From positions 18,577-82,576 of the forward strand of contig NZ_MLCF01000067.1 of NCBI RefSeq assembly GCF_001879105.1: a stretch of 64,000 nt of DNA. Direction: 5' to 3'. Below, piece by piece: positions 24,051 to 32,427 of this stretch. The DNA comes from Mangrovactinospora gilvigrisea. GTDB taxonomy: Bacteria; Actinomycetota; Actinomycetes; Streptomycetales; Streptomycetaceae. The notes below the pieces were generated by a model. The model was not told where the DNA came from, did not search any database, and was given only the letters and a program-made list of their open reading frames with translations. Position numbers and translations under genes: made by a program. Numbering within the stretch: the first letter of the stretch is position 1; every line of letters starts with the position of its first letter.

Positions 24051-24079
24051 ACAATACATAGACTAGAAAGAATTAGCAA
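24051..24079 (-). promoter_or_regulatory. Cargo promoter, copy 2 (TTGCTA-N17-TATTGT)
   Basis: Minus strand: TTGCTA (24074-24079), spacer 17 bp beginning ATTCTTTCT, TATTGT (24051-24056). It is nearly identical to copy 1 at 2262: 26 of 30 bases match, including spacer bases. It drives the unit 23953 to 22071. Confidence 0.65.
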
Positions 24080-24243
24080 CTATGTAGTTGTAGGGAACCG
24101 CGCAGAGCCGCAGGTCCGGGGCGGTCCAGGGGCGAAGCAGGGATCACCCGCCCGCAGCGACCGGGCGGGCCTGTCGCCGCGTCAGCTGCGCCTTATCTGG
24201 GGTGCGGTGCGGTGCGGTCTACGCGAAAGCGGGGTGCACGGGC

Positions 24244-25689
24244 TCAGGTGCGTCGGCCGTACCGGCCGGAGCCCGGGCGGGTGGTGGCGAACGCGTCGAC
24301 GGTGCTGCGCAGCCACATCGCCTCGTGGACGCGCGGCCGCAGGTCGTCGCCGCGGGTCCGGTCCGGTGCCGGGATCTGGCCGCGGGAACGGTAGGAGTCC
24401 ATGGTCTCGATGCCCAACGGCTCGCCCCGAGTGGCCAGTCCCAGGATGCGGCCGAAGTCGCGCAGGGTCAGCAGGTCGTCGGGGTCGCCGGCCGGCGGGG
24501 GGACGATCGCGGAGGTTCCGGCGCGGGCGCGTCGCGCGGCGCGGGGATGGCGGTCCGCTGCCCAGGCGTCGACTTCCTCCACCGACCAGGTGCCGTCTGA
24601 GCCCGGGGCGGGGAAGGCCGGTTTGTCGGCACCGGCGCGCTCGTCGTGCTCAGCGCGGGCGCGCATCCATGATTCGCCGCGCATGGTCCGGGCGGTGACG
24701 CCGTAGCGGCGCGCGAGCTGGGCTACCTGGGCGTCGCGGGGATGGTGCTCGGCCGCCCAGGCGTCGACCTCCTCCGCCGGCCAGGTGCCGTCGGCGTCCG
24801 GGGCGGGGAAGGCCCGCCGGGCGGCGCCGTCGCGCCGGTCGCGCGTGGTGCGTGCACCCGCCCAGTTGGGCCCGGCCGCGGTGCGCTCGGGCAGCCCGAA
24901 CCGGGCGGCGAGGTCCGCCAACGTCAGCCTGGTGGCGTCGTCCCGCTCCGAGGCGGGCTCGGTCTGCGCCGGCGCGGCGGCGCGGGGCTTCGGTCCGTAC
25001 TGCGGCCGGTTGACGCCGACCCAGGAATCGGCGGCCTCCACGGGCCACCAGCCCTCGGCCTCCGGGGCCGGGAACCCTGCTGTGCGCGCCCAGGCCTGGA
25101 CGGTCGCCGGCCTGACGGCGTAGCGGCGCGCCAGACCGTCGACATCCAGGACGCCGGTCGTGGGCACGGGACGCTTCGGGGAAGCCGGGGCGGGAGCGGG
25201 GCGCTCGCCGGATGCGCGGCGCCGGCGGAACTCCCGCGGCCGCTCGATCTCCTTGTAGGCCGTGGCTCGGCGCCACATGGCCTGGGAGACCTGCGGCTCC
25301 AGGCCGTCTGCGCGGGTGCGGTCGGGCGGGGTGAAGTCGCCCTTGGAGACCGAGGAGCGCAAGGCGGTGACCTTCGGCGGCTCGACACCCAGCGCCTGGC
25401 CCATCAGCTCGGCGATCTGCGCCAGCGTCAGCAGGTCATCCGGTGCGCCGGCGGGCAGGCCGAGCGGGTTGTCGCCGGCCTGACCGACGGCCCAGAAGCC
25501 GGGGCGGTGCGTGCGCACCCAGGCGTTGACCGCCTCCGCCTCCCGCAGCTCGCTCCCGCCCGCCCCGGTGGCGATCGCCGGGGGGAAGTTGGCCTCCTTG
25601 GCCCACTGCCGGGCCGTCCACGGCGTGACGTGGTACCGCTCGGCGATCTCGGCGAGCGAGGTGCGCTCGCTCGAACCTGCGGGCAGCAT
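24244..25689 (-). CDS. Tandem multi-helix-turn-helix protein (about six HTH modules)
   Basis: 481 residues from ATG 25689. The chain is a string of similar modules of roughly 55-80 residues: SLAEIAERYHVTPWTARQWAKEANFPP; a module ending VTALRSSVSKGDFTPPDR; LARRYAVRPATVQAWARTAGFPAPE; LADLAARFGLPERTAAG; LARRYGVTARTMRGESW; and LRDFGRILGLATRGEPLGIET. Several end in a conserved EEVDAWAAxxHPR- or VNAWVRTHRP-type helix, like AlpA/MerR-type (HTH_17) domains. It probably binds an array of DNA sites or acts as an architectural or silencing protein. The protein at 32428 is a relative sharing the last module. It stands behind its own copy of the cargo promoter. Confidence 0.7.
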   Translation of the reverse strand: MLPAGSSERTSLAEIAERYHVTPWTARQWAKEANFPPAIATGAGGSELREAEAVNAWVRTHRPGFWAVGQAGDNPLGLPAGAPDDLLTLAQIAELMGQALGVEPPKVTALRSSVSKGDFTPPDRTRADGLEPQVSQAMWRRATAYKEIERPREFRRRRASGERPAPAPASPKRPVPTTGVLDVDGLARRYAVRPATVQAWARTAGFPAPEAEGWWPVEAADSWVGVNRPQYGPKPRAAAPAQTEPASERDDATRLTLADLAARFGLPERTAAGPNWAGARTTRDRRDGAARRAFPAPDADGTWPAEEVDAWAAEHHPRDAQVAQLARRYGVTARTMRGESWMRARAEHDERAGADKPAFPAPGSDGTWSVEEVDAWAADRHPRAARRARAGTSAIVPPPAGDPDDLLTLRDFGRILGLATRGEPLGIETMDSYRSRGQIPAPDRTRGDDLRPRVHEAMWLRSTVDAFATTRPGSGRYGRRT

Positions 25690-25765
25690 GGCGCTCTCCG
25701 ATCGGGCTGCTGGTTCTCGGCCGCGGCCGGGGACTGCAGTGAACCCGCAGGCCCCGACAATCAGC

Positions 25766-25794
25766 AAAGTACAGCCACCCGAGAGGATAGGCAA
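25766..25794 (-). promoter_or_regulatory. Cargo promoter, copy 3 (TTGCCT-N17-TACTTT)
   Basis: Minus strand: TTGCCT (25789-25794), 17-bp spacer starting ATCCTCTCG, TACTTT (25766-25771). It is a weaker match but keeps the spacing and the CTCTC element. It lies about 70 bases upstream of the multi-HTH gene. Confidence 0.5.
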
Positions 25795-25812
25795 CTGCAG
25801 GGGTGGGTGTCC

Positions 25813-26058
25813 CTACGCGCCGGCGGTCCAGCGCCGACAACCCGGCATACCCGGGGGCAGATTGGGGCCGCGGCGCCGCGAGACCGCCTGGGCGCAGCGG
25901 TGATGACGGCCGCGGGGCGCCGTCGGCGCCAGGCGGTGGATGCAGTCCTCGCAGCTGGTCCCGGGCAGGAGCGGCAAGCGGGTCGCCGGGTGCACGCCCC
26001 GGTCGAGCAGCATGCGGACGCTTCCGCGCCCGGGCGGGATCTCATGGTGTGCGGACAT
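25813..26058 (-). CDS. Small putative zinc-binding protein (81 aa)
   Basis: AAGGAGA eight bases before the ATG supports the start. The sequence MLLDRGVHPATRLPLLPGTSCEDCIHRLAPTAPRGRHHRCAQ contains C-x2-C and a later HH-R-C. This resembles small phage and plasmid proteins with a GVHP-x-TGLPL ... CxxC ... C pattern, probably a zinc-binding fold. Role unknown. It follows the methylase-like gene by about 100 bases on the same strand. Confidence 0.6.
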   Translation of the reverse strand: MSAHHEIPPGRGSVRMLLDRGVHPATRLPLLPGTSCEDCIHRLAPTAPRGRHHRCAQAVSRRRGPNLPPGMPGCRRWTAGA

Positions 26059-26162
26059 GCGGGGTCTCCTTCGGCGGGTGGAGGCGGCAGGCCCCCGGGC
26101 GGGGGTGCCGATGGGTCGTCAGATCGCGGCCGGGATGGGGCGGTCCGGGCCGCGGGGTGCGG

Positions 26163-27050
26163 TCAGCGGCTCGGGTGGGCGGCGTGTGCGACCGCCGGGT
26201 ACAGGACGGGGCGGCGCGTCCGCGCCCGGAGCGCGGCCTCCGCCCGTGCGTGGACCTCGGCCTCGATGCCGTCGATGCCGTGAAGGGCGTTGGCGCAGGA
26301 GACCGTGACGTTCGGGCCGAGGCGCCAGAGCACGGCGTTGACCGCGCAGCATGCCGCGCTGATCGGGTCGAGGTCGTTGAGCCACCAGTGGAACTGCGCC
26401 GGGTCCAGGCCCTGATGACGCAGCGTCGCGGCGGCGGCCCGCACGATCGTGCCGGTGCCCGCGCACGGCTCCAGGAACCGGGCGCCGTAGGGCGGGGGAG
26501 GGGACAGGAGGATCTGGGCGTGGGCGTCGGCGGCGCGGGCCGGGGTGAAGAACGCCCCGCTCTGCTGGCGCTCGGCTCGGCTGCGGAAGCGCTGGAGCAG
26601 GAGCCCGAGCACGTCCTCGCTCTCGCACCGCCGGATGTCGCTGCAGTACTCCAGCAGCCCGGCGCGCACCAGGATCCGTGTGAAGTTGGCGAGCCCGGCC
26701 GTCTGCGTGCGGTCCGCGTCGGCCAGCCAGCGGTGCAGTGGGCGGGTGAGATCGGCCAGCGTCGGCGCGGCGAACCACAGCCCGTTCCACACCCTTAGCA
26801 GCACCGCGGCGACGCCGTCGTCGTCCAGCGGCAGCAGCGCCGAGCCATGGTCCGGGCCTTCGGCCGAGCGGGGCGCGGCGAGGGCGACGGCGGCAACCAC
26901 ACCTACCGCCGCGGCGGGCCCGCCGGCTCCGCCGTGGTGCTCGACCCACCATCCGTGGGCCTGCTCGACGATCTGGTGGGCGTGGGTGCCGCCGTCATCG
27001 GGGGCCAGGGCCCGGCGCAGCCCGGCGGGCGGGATCCCGTAGAGGGCCAT
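26163..27050 (-). CDS. N6-adenine methylase-like protein lacking a clear catalytic NPPY motif
   Basis: 295 residues from ATG 27050 (MALYGIPPAGLRRALAPDD). The C-terminal half begins SGAFFTPARAADAHAQILL and has motif I RFLEPCAGTGTIVRAAAATL and a later LNDLDPISAACCAVNAVLWRLG. This is the arrangement of HsdM-type N6 methylases, where NDLDP follows strand 2. The chain ends about 45 residues after that, and I see no (D/N)PP(Y/F) motif. It may be truncated, may bind SAM without methylating, or may need a partner. The N-terminal half is an unassigned helical region (LTRPLHRWLADADRTQTAGLANFTRILVRAGLLEYCSD). Confidence 0.6.
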   Translation of the reverse strand: MALYGIPPAGLRRALAPDDGGTHAHQIVEQAHGWWVEHHGGAGGPAAAVGVVAAVALAAPRSAEGPDHGSALLPLDDDGVAAVLLRVWNGLWFAAPTLADLTRPLHRWLADADRTQTAGLANFTRILVRAGLLEYCSDIRRCESEDVLGLLLQRFRSRAERQQSGAFFTPARAADAHAQILLSPPPPYGARFLEPCAGTGTIVRAAAATLRHQGLDPAQFHWWLNDLDPISAACCAVNAVLWRLGPNVTVSCANALHGIDGIEAEVHARAEAALRARTRRPVLYPAVAHAAHPSR

Positions 27051-27181
27051 CTGAACTCCAAGGGGGGAGAGAGGGAGGGTGCGGGAGTCCCTGGGGAGGC
27101 GGGCGGTCGCTCGACGCCGCCGACCCTGGGGTCCCGCTGCACGCGGGCGGCCGCGCAGGCGGCCTGCGCGCGGCGGGCGGG

Positions 27182-28393
27182 CTATCGCGGTGGGTGGGCC
27201 GGGAGCTTGACGAGGTTGACCGGGCCGCGTGAGACCCGGACCGGGCGCCCCTTGGGGCCGTTGACGTGCTTGGTGACGGTGACGTCGGCGTGCGTGCAGC
27301 CGCCGGTTGCGTGGGCCCGGGGGTTGAGGCACTTGTTCTGGCGGTAGGGGGGCACCGTCCACCGCTCCTCGGGCGTGGAGGCGGTTCGCCGCGCCGCGGT
27401 GGGCTGGTGGTCGGCCTCGGTGTCGACTGCCGGGGTGCGCGGCCGGTAGGTGCCCACCCGCACGTCCCCGTCACCGGTGATCCCGGCCCGCCGGTCGCGC
27501 TTGCGCTCGGCGCGATCGCGCTGCACGACGGCGGTCTCCACCTGCGCCTCGGAGCCGTCCCGGGTCATCAGCTCCCACAGGCGGTAGACGGTGCGGGTCC
27601 ACATGCCGGTGGTGCCGGTCGGCGTTCCGGCCGGAGGAAACGGCAAACCCAGCGGCATGATCGTCTCGTTGTCCCACACCAGCCGGGGGCTCCCGGGGGC
27701 AGAGAGCTCGCGGACCAAAGCGCCTGCGGTGGTGGGTTGCCCTGAGGAGTCCAGTACGAGCGTGCCGGGGTCCATCGCCCGAAAGGCGGCGGTGCAGTCG
27801 GTGTAGAAGGTCAACCAGATGCCGCGGAATCCGGGCGGGAGCAGCAAGGTGCCGCCGACGGTGTTCGTCGACCACCGCACCCTGCTGTCGGCCGGGTCGG
27901 CCTGCCACAGCCCCCAGGAGACCGCGACGATCGGGGCGCGCAGCGGCGACCCACTGAAGGGGTTGTTCATCGGATAGGTGCCGATCGGGGTCTGAAAGAC
28001 CATCAGGCCGTTGGGGGAGACCGGCCGGTCTGCGGTGATCACCTCCTCGGGGGGTGTGGCCGCGGCGGCGACGGCGGCCGCCGTGGTCTTGGCATCCACC
28101 AGGTACAGCCGCGCATCGGCCAGCCGCTCCGCCTCCTGGGCGCCCAGCACGGCGGCGGAGGCGAGGTCAGGGTTCGCCGCTCCGGCCACCAGCGGGTTGA
28201 CCGAGTTCTGCCCGAGCGAGATCGCGGTCGCCAGGGGAATCCGGGCCTCCTCGGCGCGCTGGTACTCCTCCATGCGCTGCCGTAGTTCGACCAGCTCGCG
28301 CGGGGTGGGAGGAGTCCACAGGCAGGCGTCCGAGGCGGTCTCGGCGCGAGCGCCGGAGCCGACCTGGTGGGCGGGAGAGAAGGACTCGGGCAT
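27182..28393 (-). CDS. Hypothetical protein (403 aa)
   Basis: Not recognised. ATG 28393 has AGGAG nine bases upstream. The N-terminal quarter is helical and acidic (RELVELRQRMEEYQRAEEARIPLA). The middle is beta-rich with many Pro/Gly (NNPFSGSPLRAPIVAVSWGLWQADPADSRVRWSTNTVGG, LLLPPGFRGIWLTFYTDCTAAF). A basic helix follows (VQRDRAERKRDRRAGITG), and the C-terminal tail has CLNPRAHATGGC. There is no signal peptide, so it is probably cytoplasmic. It is the first gene of the unit driven by the promoter at 28504. Confidence 0.6.
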   Translation of the reverse strand: MPESFSPAHQVGSGARAETASDACLWTPPTPRELVELRQRMEEYQRAEEARIPLATAISLGQNSVNPLVAGAANPDLASAAVLGAQEAERLADARLYLVDAKTTAAAVAAAATPPEEVITADRPVSPNGLMVFQTPIGTYPMNNPFSGSPLRAPIVAVSWGLWQADPADSRVRWSTNTVGGTLLLPPGFRGIWLTFYTDCTAAFRAMDPGTLVLDSSGQPTTAGALVRELSAPGSPRLVWDNETIMPLGLPFPPAGTPTGTTGMWTRTVYRLWELMTRDGSEAQVETAVVQRDRAERKRDRRAGITGDGDVRVGTYRPRTPAVDTEADHQPTAARRTASTPEERWTVPPYRQNKCLNPRAHATGGCTHADVTVTKHVNGPKGRPVRVSRGPVNLVKLPAHPPR

Positions 28394-28503
28394 GCGGATG
28401 CACTCCTGACGGACGATCAGGCGGATTGCGGGCGTGCGGGCAGCGGCCCAGCAACGACAGGGGCCGGGACGCGGAACCTCCGGCGCCCCAACGATTAAAC
28501 GAA

Positions 28504-28533
28504 ACAATACAGCTGTGAACCTCGTGATGGCAA
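28504..28533 (-). promoter_or_regulatory. Cargo promoter, copy 4 (TTGCCA-N18-TATTGT)
   Basis: Minus strand: TTGCCA (28528-28533), 18-bp spacer, TATTGT (28504-28509). The sequence GCTGTATTGTTTCG around the -10 matches GCTGTAATGTTTCG at copy 6 (40025). It lies about 100 bases before the 28393 start. Confidence 0.6.
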
Positions 28534-28650
28534 GAGGTGCATGTTCGACACACCCGATCGCAGCCTCATGTGATCGCCAAATCTCCAGCTCATGACGGCA
28601 TTTGAAGCGGCTCGGCTCTGCGGCTCGGCGGAACGCCATTGACGAAGAAG

Positions 28651-28663
28651 TGCCATTATGGCA
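28651..28663. promoter_or_regulatory. Small perfect palindrome upstream of the ADP-ribosylglycohydrolase gene
   Basis: TGCCATTATGGCA is a perfect 13-bp palindrome. It lies about 12 bases downstream of a TTGACG that could be a plus-strand -35, and 64 bases before the ATG at 28727. It may be an operator. Confidence 0.3.
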
Positions 28664-28726
28664 ATCTCAAGTCTCGTCGGGGCCGCCGAACGGCCCGCCA
28701 ACCCCCGCCCAATCCCAGGAGCTCCC

Positions 28727-30352
28727 ATGCCCTCCACCAGCCCCCGCACGCCCGAAGCGCCCCTCAGCCCCGCCCAGACGGACCGGGCCGGCGGTGTCCT
28801 ACTGGGTGCCGCCGCCGGTGACGCCCTCGGTGTGCCCTACGAGTTCGCACCCGCCCTCCGACCCCACCAGCAGCCGCAGATGGTGGGCGGGGGACTGGGC
28901 CCCTACGCCCCCGGCGAGTACAGCGACGACACCCAGATGCACGCCGTCATCGCCAAGACGACCGCGCGCGGCGTCGACCCGCGCACCGCCCTGGACGAGA
29001 TCGCCCTGGGCTTCCACGCCTGGCAGCAGCACGGCGCCACCGACATCGGCGCCCAGACCAGCGCCGTTTTGACCGGCGCCCGCCGCCGCTCCGACCACCG
29101 GCGCCAGCCGGCCCGCGCCTTGATCGCGCACGCCATCGACCACACCCACCGCACCTCCCGCGCCGCAGGGAACGGCTCGCTGATGCGCACCGGCATCCTC
29201 GGCCTCACCCACCTGAACGACCCGGCCGCCACCGCGCGCACGGCGATCGCGGTCAGCAGCCTCACCCACCCCGACCCCGACTGCGTCGCCGCATGCATCC
29301 TGTGGAGCGAAGGCGTCCGGCAGGCCGTGCTCACCGGTTCCTTCCGCGGTGTGCGCGACGGCCTGGCGCTGCTGTCGCCGGAGCAGGCCCGCATCTGGAG
29401 CGCCCGGCTGGATGAGGCCGAAGGCCGCCCGCCGCACGCCTTCACCCCCAACGGCTGGGTCGTCACCGCACTGCAGGCCGCGTGGTCGGCCATCACCCGC
29501 ACCCCGATCCCCCGCCACGACCCCGCCGCTGGCACCTTCCCCGCCCAGCACCTCCAGCAGGCCCTGGAGGCCGCCGTCCGCGCCGGGAACGACACCGACA
29601 CCGTCGCCGCCATCGCCGGAATGCTGCTCGGCGCCCGCTGGGGCGCCTCGGCCGTCCCGCTCGCCTGGCAGCGCACCGTGCACGGCTGGCCGGGCCTTCG
29701 CGCCGCCGACCTCACGCGCATGGCCGTGCTGACCGCCCAGGGCGGCTGGGACGACAACTGCGGCTGGCCCACCGCCCGCCGCCTCGCCCCGGCCCCGTCC
29801 GAGCGGCAGCCCTGGACGGCAGCCCTGCCCGCCGACCCCGGGCTCGTGCTCGGCAACCTGGCCGCCACCTCCATGGACGGCCTCTCCGTCGATGCGGTGG
29901 TCTCCCTGTGCCGGGTCGGTACCGGCCCGATCCTCCCCAACTCCCCGAACGCCGAGCACATCCCGGTCTGGCTCACCGACCGGCCCGGCGCCGACGCCCA
30001 CCCCGCCTACGTCCTGGACCAGGCCGCCCGCACCGTAAAGGCGCTGCGCCGCGAGGGCAAGCGGGTGCTGCTGCACTGCGCCGCCGGGCGCAGCCGCACC
30101 GCTGCCGTCGCCGCCCGCTACCTCGTCCTGACCGCCGAATTGACGCCCGATCAGGCCCTGGCCCAGGTCCGGGCCACCGTCCCCGTGCCGCTGCTGTTGC
30201 ACCACAACCGCGACCTGTACGGCGCGCTGTTCCACCTGTCCGGGCACACGCCTCCGCTCCTGACCCAGGCCCTGCCCGCGCTCCCTACCCCAGCCGCGCG
30301 CCGCCGCCGGGTCTCCCGGCCCTCCTGGCTGCGCCGAACCACCGCCCGCTGA
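28727..30352 (+). CDS. ADP-ribosylglycohydrolase fused to a dual-specificity-type phosphatase
   Basis: 541 residues from ATG 28727, with AGGAG six bases upstream. The N-terminal two thirds are DraG-like. They have GGVLLGAAAGDALGVPYEF near residue 25, the metal-binding YSDDTQM near residue 70, GNGSLMRTGILGL and the late metal motif AGNDTDTVAAIAGMLLGARWG. These enzymes remove ADP-ribose from proteins or nucleic acids or cleave related compounds. The C-terminal third has a cysteine phosphatase loop VLLHCAAGRSRTAAVAARYL (HCxxGxxR). Such fusions occur in actinomycetes. Both active sites look intact. It may reverse ADP-ribosylation and phosphorylation signals, perhaps within a defence or anti-defence setting; that is inference. 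Confidence 0.85.
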   Translation: MPSTSPRTPEAPLSPAQTDRAGGVLLGAAAGDALGVPYEFAPALRPHQQPQMVGGGLGPYAPGEYSDDTQMHAVIAKTTARGVDPRTALDEIALGFHAWQQHGATDIGAQTSAVLTGARRRSDHRRQPARALIAHAIDHTHRTSRAAGNGSLMRTGILGLTHLNDPAATARTAIAVSSLTHPDPDCVAACILWSEGVRQAVLTGSFRGVRDGLALLSPEQARIWSARLDEAEGRPPHAFTPNGWVVTALQAAWSAITRTPIPRHDPAAGTFPAQHLQQALEAAVRAGNDTDTVAAIAGMLLGARWGASAVPLAWQRTVHGWPGLRAADLTRMAVLTAQGGWDDNCGWPTARRLAPAPSERQPWTAALPADPGLVLGNLAATSMDGLSVDAVVSLCRVGTGPILPNSPNAEHIPVWLTDRPGADAHPAYVLDQAARTVKALRREGKRVLLHCAAGRSRTAAVAARYLVLTAELTPDQALAQVRATVPVPLLLHHNRDLYGALFHLSGHTPPLLTQALPALPTPAARRRRVSRPSWLRRTTAR

Positions 30353-30435
30353 CCCGCCCCCCTTCCAGCCCGGCGTCCGGCCGCTGCCCCAACCCAGCGG
30401 CCGGACGCCGCCCACCGCCGTCACAAGGAGCCACC

Positions 30436-30930
30436 GTGCCCACCACCAGCCCGACACCGATCGAGGCCATGCTCCGCCCGGTCACCGAAGCGGTCGAAAA
30501 GCAGCTCCCGTTCATGGCCATCGCCGAGCAGGAGATCGAGACCGCCTGCGCCCACGCGCCGGACGAGACGACCGCGAAGCGCCTGTGGAAGTCCTTCACA
30601 CTGCTGCGCCCCATCGCAGGGCTGGAGCAGCCGCTGCTCTACCGAGTCCACTGCCGCGAGATCCTGGCCCGCTTGGCGACCGGGTGCGCGACTCACCCGG
30701 CCACCGACGCCGAGATCATGTCCGTCGTCGTCGCCGTCAGCAAGCAGGTACCGCTCCGAGCCTCCGCGATGTGCCTGCTCTTCCGGCTCGCCGAGCGCAG
30801 CGCGCCCGAGATCGCCGCCATCTGCAGCCAAGCCATGGACCTCGCGGCCTACGAGTCCGTCCACGGCTCCGAGGCCGATGCGCTGGAGGAGGACGCCCGC
30901 CGGCGCCTCAACCAGCCGTGGCGCGGCTGA
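30436..30930 (+). CDS. Hypothetical protein (164 aa)
   Basis: Starts at GTG 30436 with AAGGAG seven bases upstream. The protein is almost entirely helical (EAVEKQLPFMAIAEQEIETACAHAPDETTAKRLWKSFTLLRPIAG, then MCLLFRLAERSAPEIAAICSQAMDLAAYES), with no signal peptide or membrane span. Unknown. It follows the ADP-ribosylglycohydrolase fusion after about 80 bases and precedes the next gene by 16, so the three probably form one operon. Confidence 0.6.
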   Translation: MPTTSPTPIEAMLRPVTEAVEKQLPFMAIAEQEIETACAHAPDETTAKRLWKSFTLLRPIAGLEQPLLYRVHCREILARLATGCATHPATDAEIMSVVVAVSKQVPLRASAMCLLFRLAERSAPEIAAICSQAMDLAAYESVHGSEADALEEDARRRLNQPWRG

Positions 30931-30946
30931 GCGGACGCCATCCGCC

Positions 30947-31609
30947 GTGCGCTACCTGGCCACACCCTCCGGCCCCGAGGCCCGCGCCGCGATGAGCGCG
31001 GGCCTGCTGGGGTGCATGACCACCCCCGCCCAGGGCAACCGCATCCCCGAAGGCGCCCTCTACGCCTGCGACAACGGCAAGTTCGGCAAAGGCTGGCCCG
31101 GAGCGGACGCGTGGATGGCGTGGCTCGCCGCCACGGTCGACCACTACGGCGCCGAGCGCTGCCTGTGGGCCGTCGCCCCGGACGTCCCCATGGACGCCGA
31201 AGCCACCCTCGCCGAGTCGATCCCCTGGCTCGCACCGATCCGCGCCCTCGGCATCCCCGTGGCCTTCGCCGCCCAGGACGGCTCGGAAGCCGACGGCCTG
31301 ATCCCCTGGGACGAGATCGACGTGCTCTTCCTGGCCGGTAGCACCGAGTGGAAGACCAGCCCTGCGGCATGGCATCTCGCGCACACGGCCAAGTCGTTGG
31401 GCCTCGCAGTCCACATAGGCCGCGTCAACAGCCTCCGCCGCATGCGCCTGGCCGAAGGATTCGGCTGCGACACCGTCGACGGCACGTTCCTGGCCTACGG
31501 CCCCGACACCAACCTCCCCCGTCTGCGGTCCTGGCTACACGCCCTCGACACGCAGCCGTCCCTGTTCGCGTCGCCACGGCCACAGAAGTCGCGCGAACGC
31601 CACGCGTAG
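30947..31609 (+). CDS. Possible TIM-barrel, transglycosylase-like phage/plasmid protein
   Basis: 220 residues from a GTG at 30947; the ribosome binding site is weak. It begins VRYLATPSGPEARAAMSAGLLGCMTTPAQGN, then YACDNGKFGKGWPG, CLWAVAPDVPMDAEAT, VAFAAQDGSEADGLIPWDEIDVLFLAGSTEWK and HIGRVNSLRRMRLAEGFGCDTVDGTFL. Regular strand-helix alternation and the spaced Asp residues suggest a TIM barrel. I recall this pattern from uncharacterised phage proteins possibly related to the tRNA-guanine transglycosylase/DpdA superfamily, which is tentative. If so it would act on a base in DNA or RNA. It is the last gene of the operon with the ADP-ribosylglycohydrolase fusion and converges on the next gene. 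Confidence 0.5.
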   Translation: MRYLATPSGPEARAAMSAGLLGCMTTPAQGNRIPEGALYACDNGKFGKGWPGADAWMAWLAATVDHYGAERCLWAVAPDVPMDAEATLAESIPWLAPIRALGIPVAFAAQDGSEADGLIPWDEIDVLFLAGSTEWKTSPAAWHLAHTAKSLGLAVHIGRVNSLRRMRLAEGFGCDTVDGTFLAYGPDTNLPRLRSWLHALDTQPSLFASPRPQKSRERHA

Positions 31610-31632
31610 GCGCCCAGACGGGGCGGCCCATC

Positions 31633-32277
31633 TCACATGTGTGTGTTCGCGGGGCGTCCGAGCGGCTGCAGCACGTCTACCATCCACTTCGGCTCCAGTC
31701 GGCGGCGCCGGTCGGACCAGTGCGCCATCGCAAGAGCTTCCTTCAAGATCAGACAGGCAGCGTCCGGGTCGCTGGCCGTCGCGACGAGATCCGGAACACG
31801 CTCAAGGACGTGCGGCCACAGCGCTGGGCCATGACTGTACTTCGCCTCGTCGACAGTGCAGGCCAGGACGGGAGTGGGGCGTTGCAGACCCGCGCGCAGC
31901 GTCCGACGGATCTCCTGCTGCGCACCCTTGCAGCAGCCCAGCACCAGCACGCGAGCGCCCAACTGGGGTATCGGCGTGTCCCTCCAACCCAGACCAACCC
32001 ACCCGGGCTGCACCCAGCTGTGCGCATCGACCAGCAGAAAGGGACGCGGTGCTCGGAAAGCGGCCGCGAACGTATCCGGATCATCCGTCGACAGCTCTGT
32101 CACCGCGTACGGCTTGGCATCGAGGACTTTCCGCATCGCGTCGACGATGGGGCCGTTGATCTTGTCGCGTGCCGGGAAGAGGACCAACGGCCTGCCGACG
32201 GCCTCATTCCTGACAGCTCCCTCATCCGCCACACTGCGCGGCTGCCCGCTTCGGGTCGCTGTGTTCCCCACGCCCAT
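31633..32277 (-). CDS. Hypothetical protein, possible caspase/CHAT-like fold
   Basis: 214 residues. The central part reads FLLVDAHSWVQPG, then ARVLVLGCCKGAQQEIRR about 25 residues later. A His after a hydrophobic strand and a Cys at the end of the next strand is the catalytic layout of caspase-like (C14/CHAT) peptidases. The N-terminal strand-helix (RPLVLFPARDKINGPIVDAMRKVL) also fits an alpha/beta fold. No other domain is attached, and the match is only by pattern. The start is uncertain because no good ribosome binding site precedes it. It converges on the 30947 gene. Confidence 0.45.
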   Translation of the reverse strand: MGVGNTATRSGQPRSVADEGAVRNEAVGRPLVLFPARDKINGPIVDAMRKVLDAKPYAVTELSTDDPDTFAAAFRAPRPFLLVDAHSWVQPGWVGLGWRDTPIPQLGARVLVLGCCKGAQQEIRRTLRAGLQRPTPVLACTVDEAKYSHGPALWPHVLERVPDLVATASDPDAACLILKEALAMAHWSDRRRRLEPKWMVDVLQPLGRPANTHM

Positions 32278-32427
32278 TACCCCCGCTCAGGACACCAAGT
32301 CGCCGACTAAAGCCGGTTTGCTGATCCACCGTCATTTGATGCACGCTGGGCAAACCTTACCCGGGAGCAACCCTGAGCGATCCGGCGCCGCGGCCGCGGC
32401 GTCCGAAGCCACGACGCCAAGCCTCTC

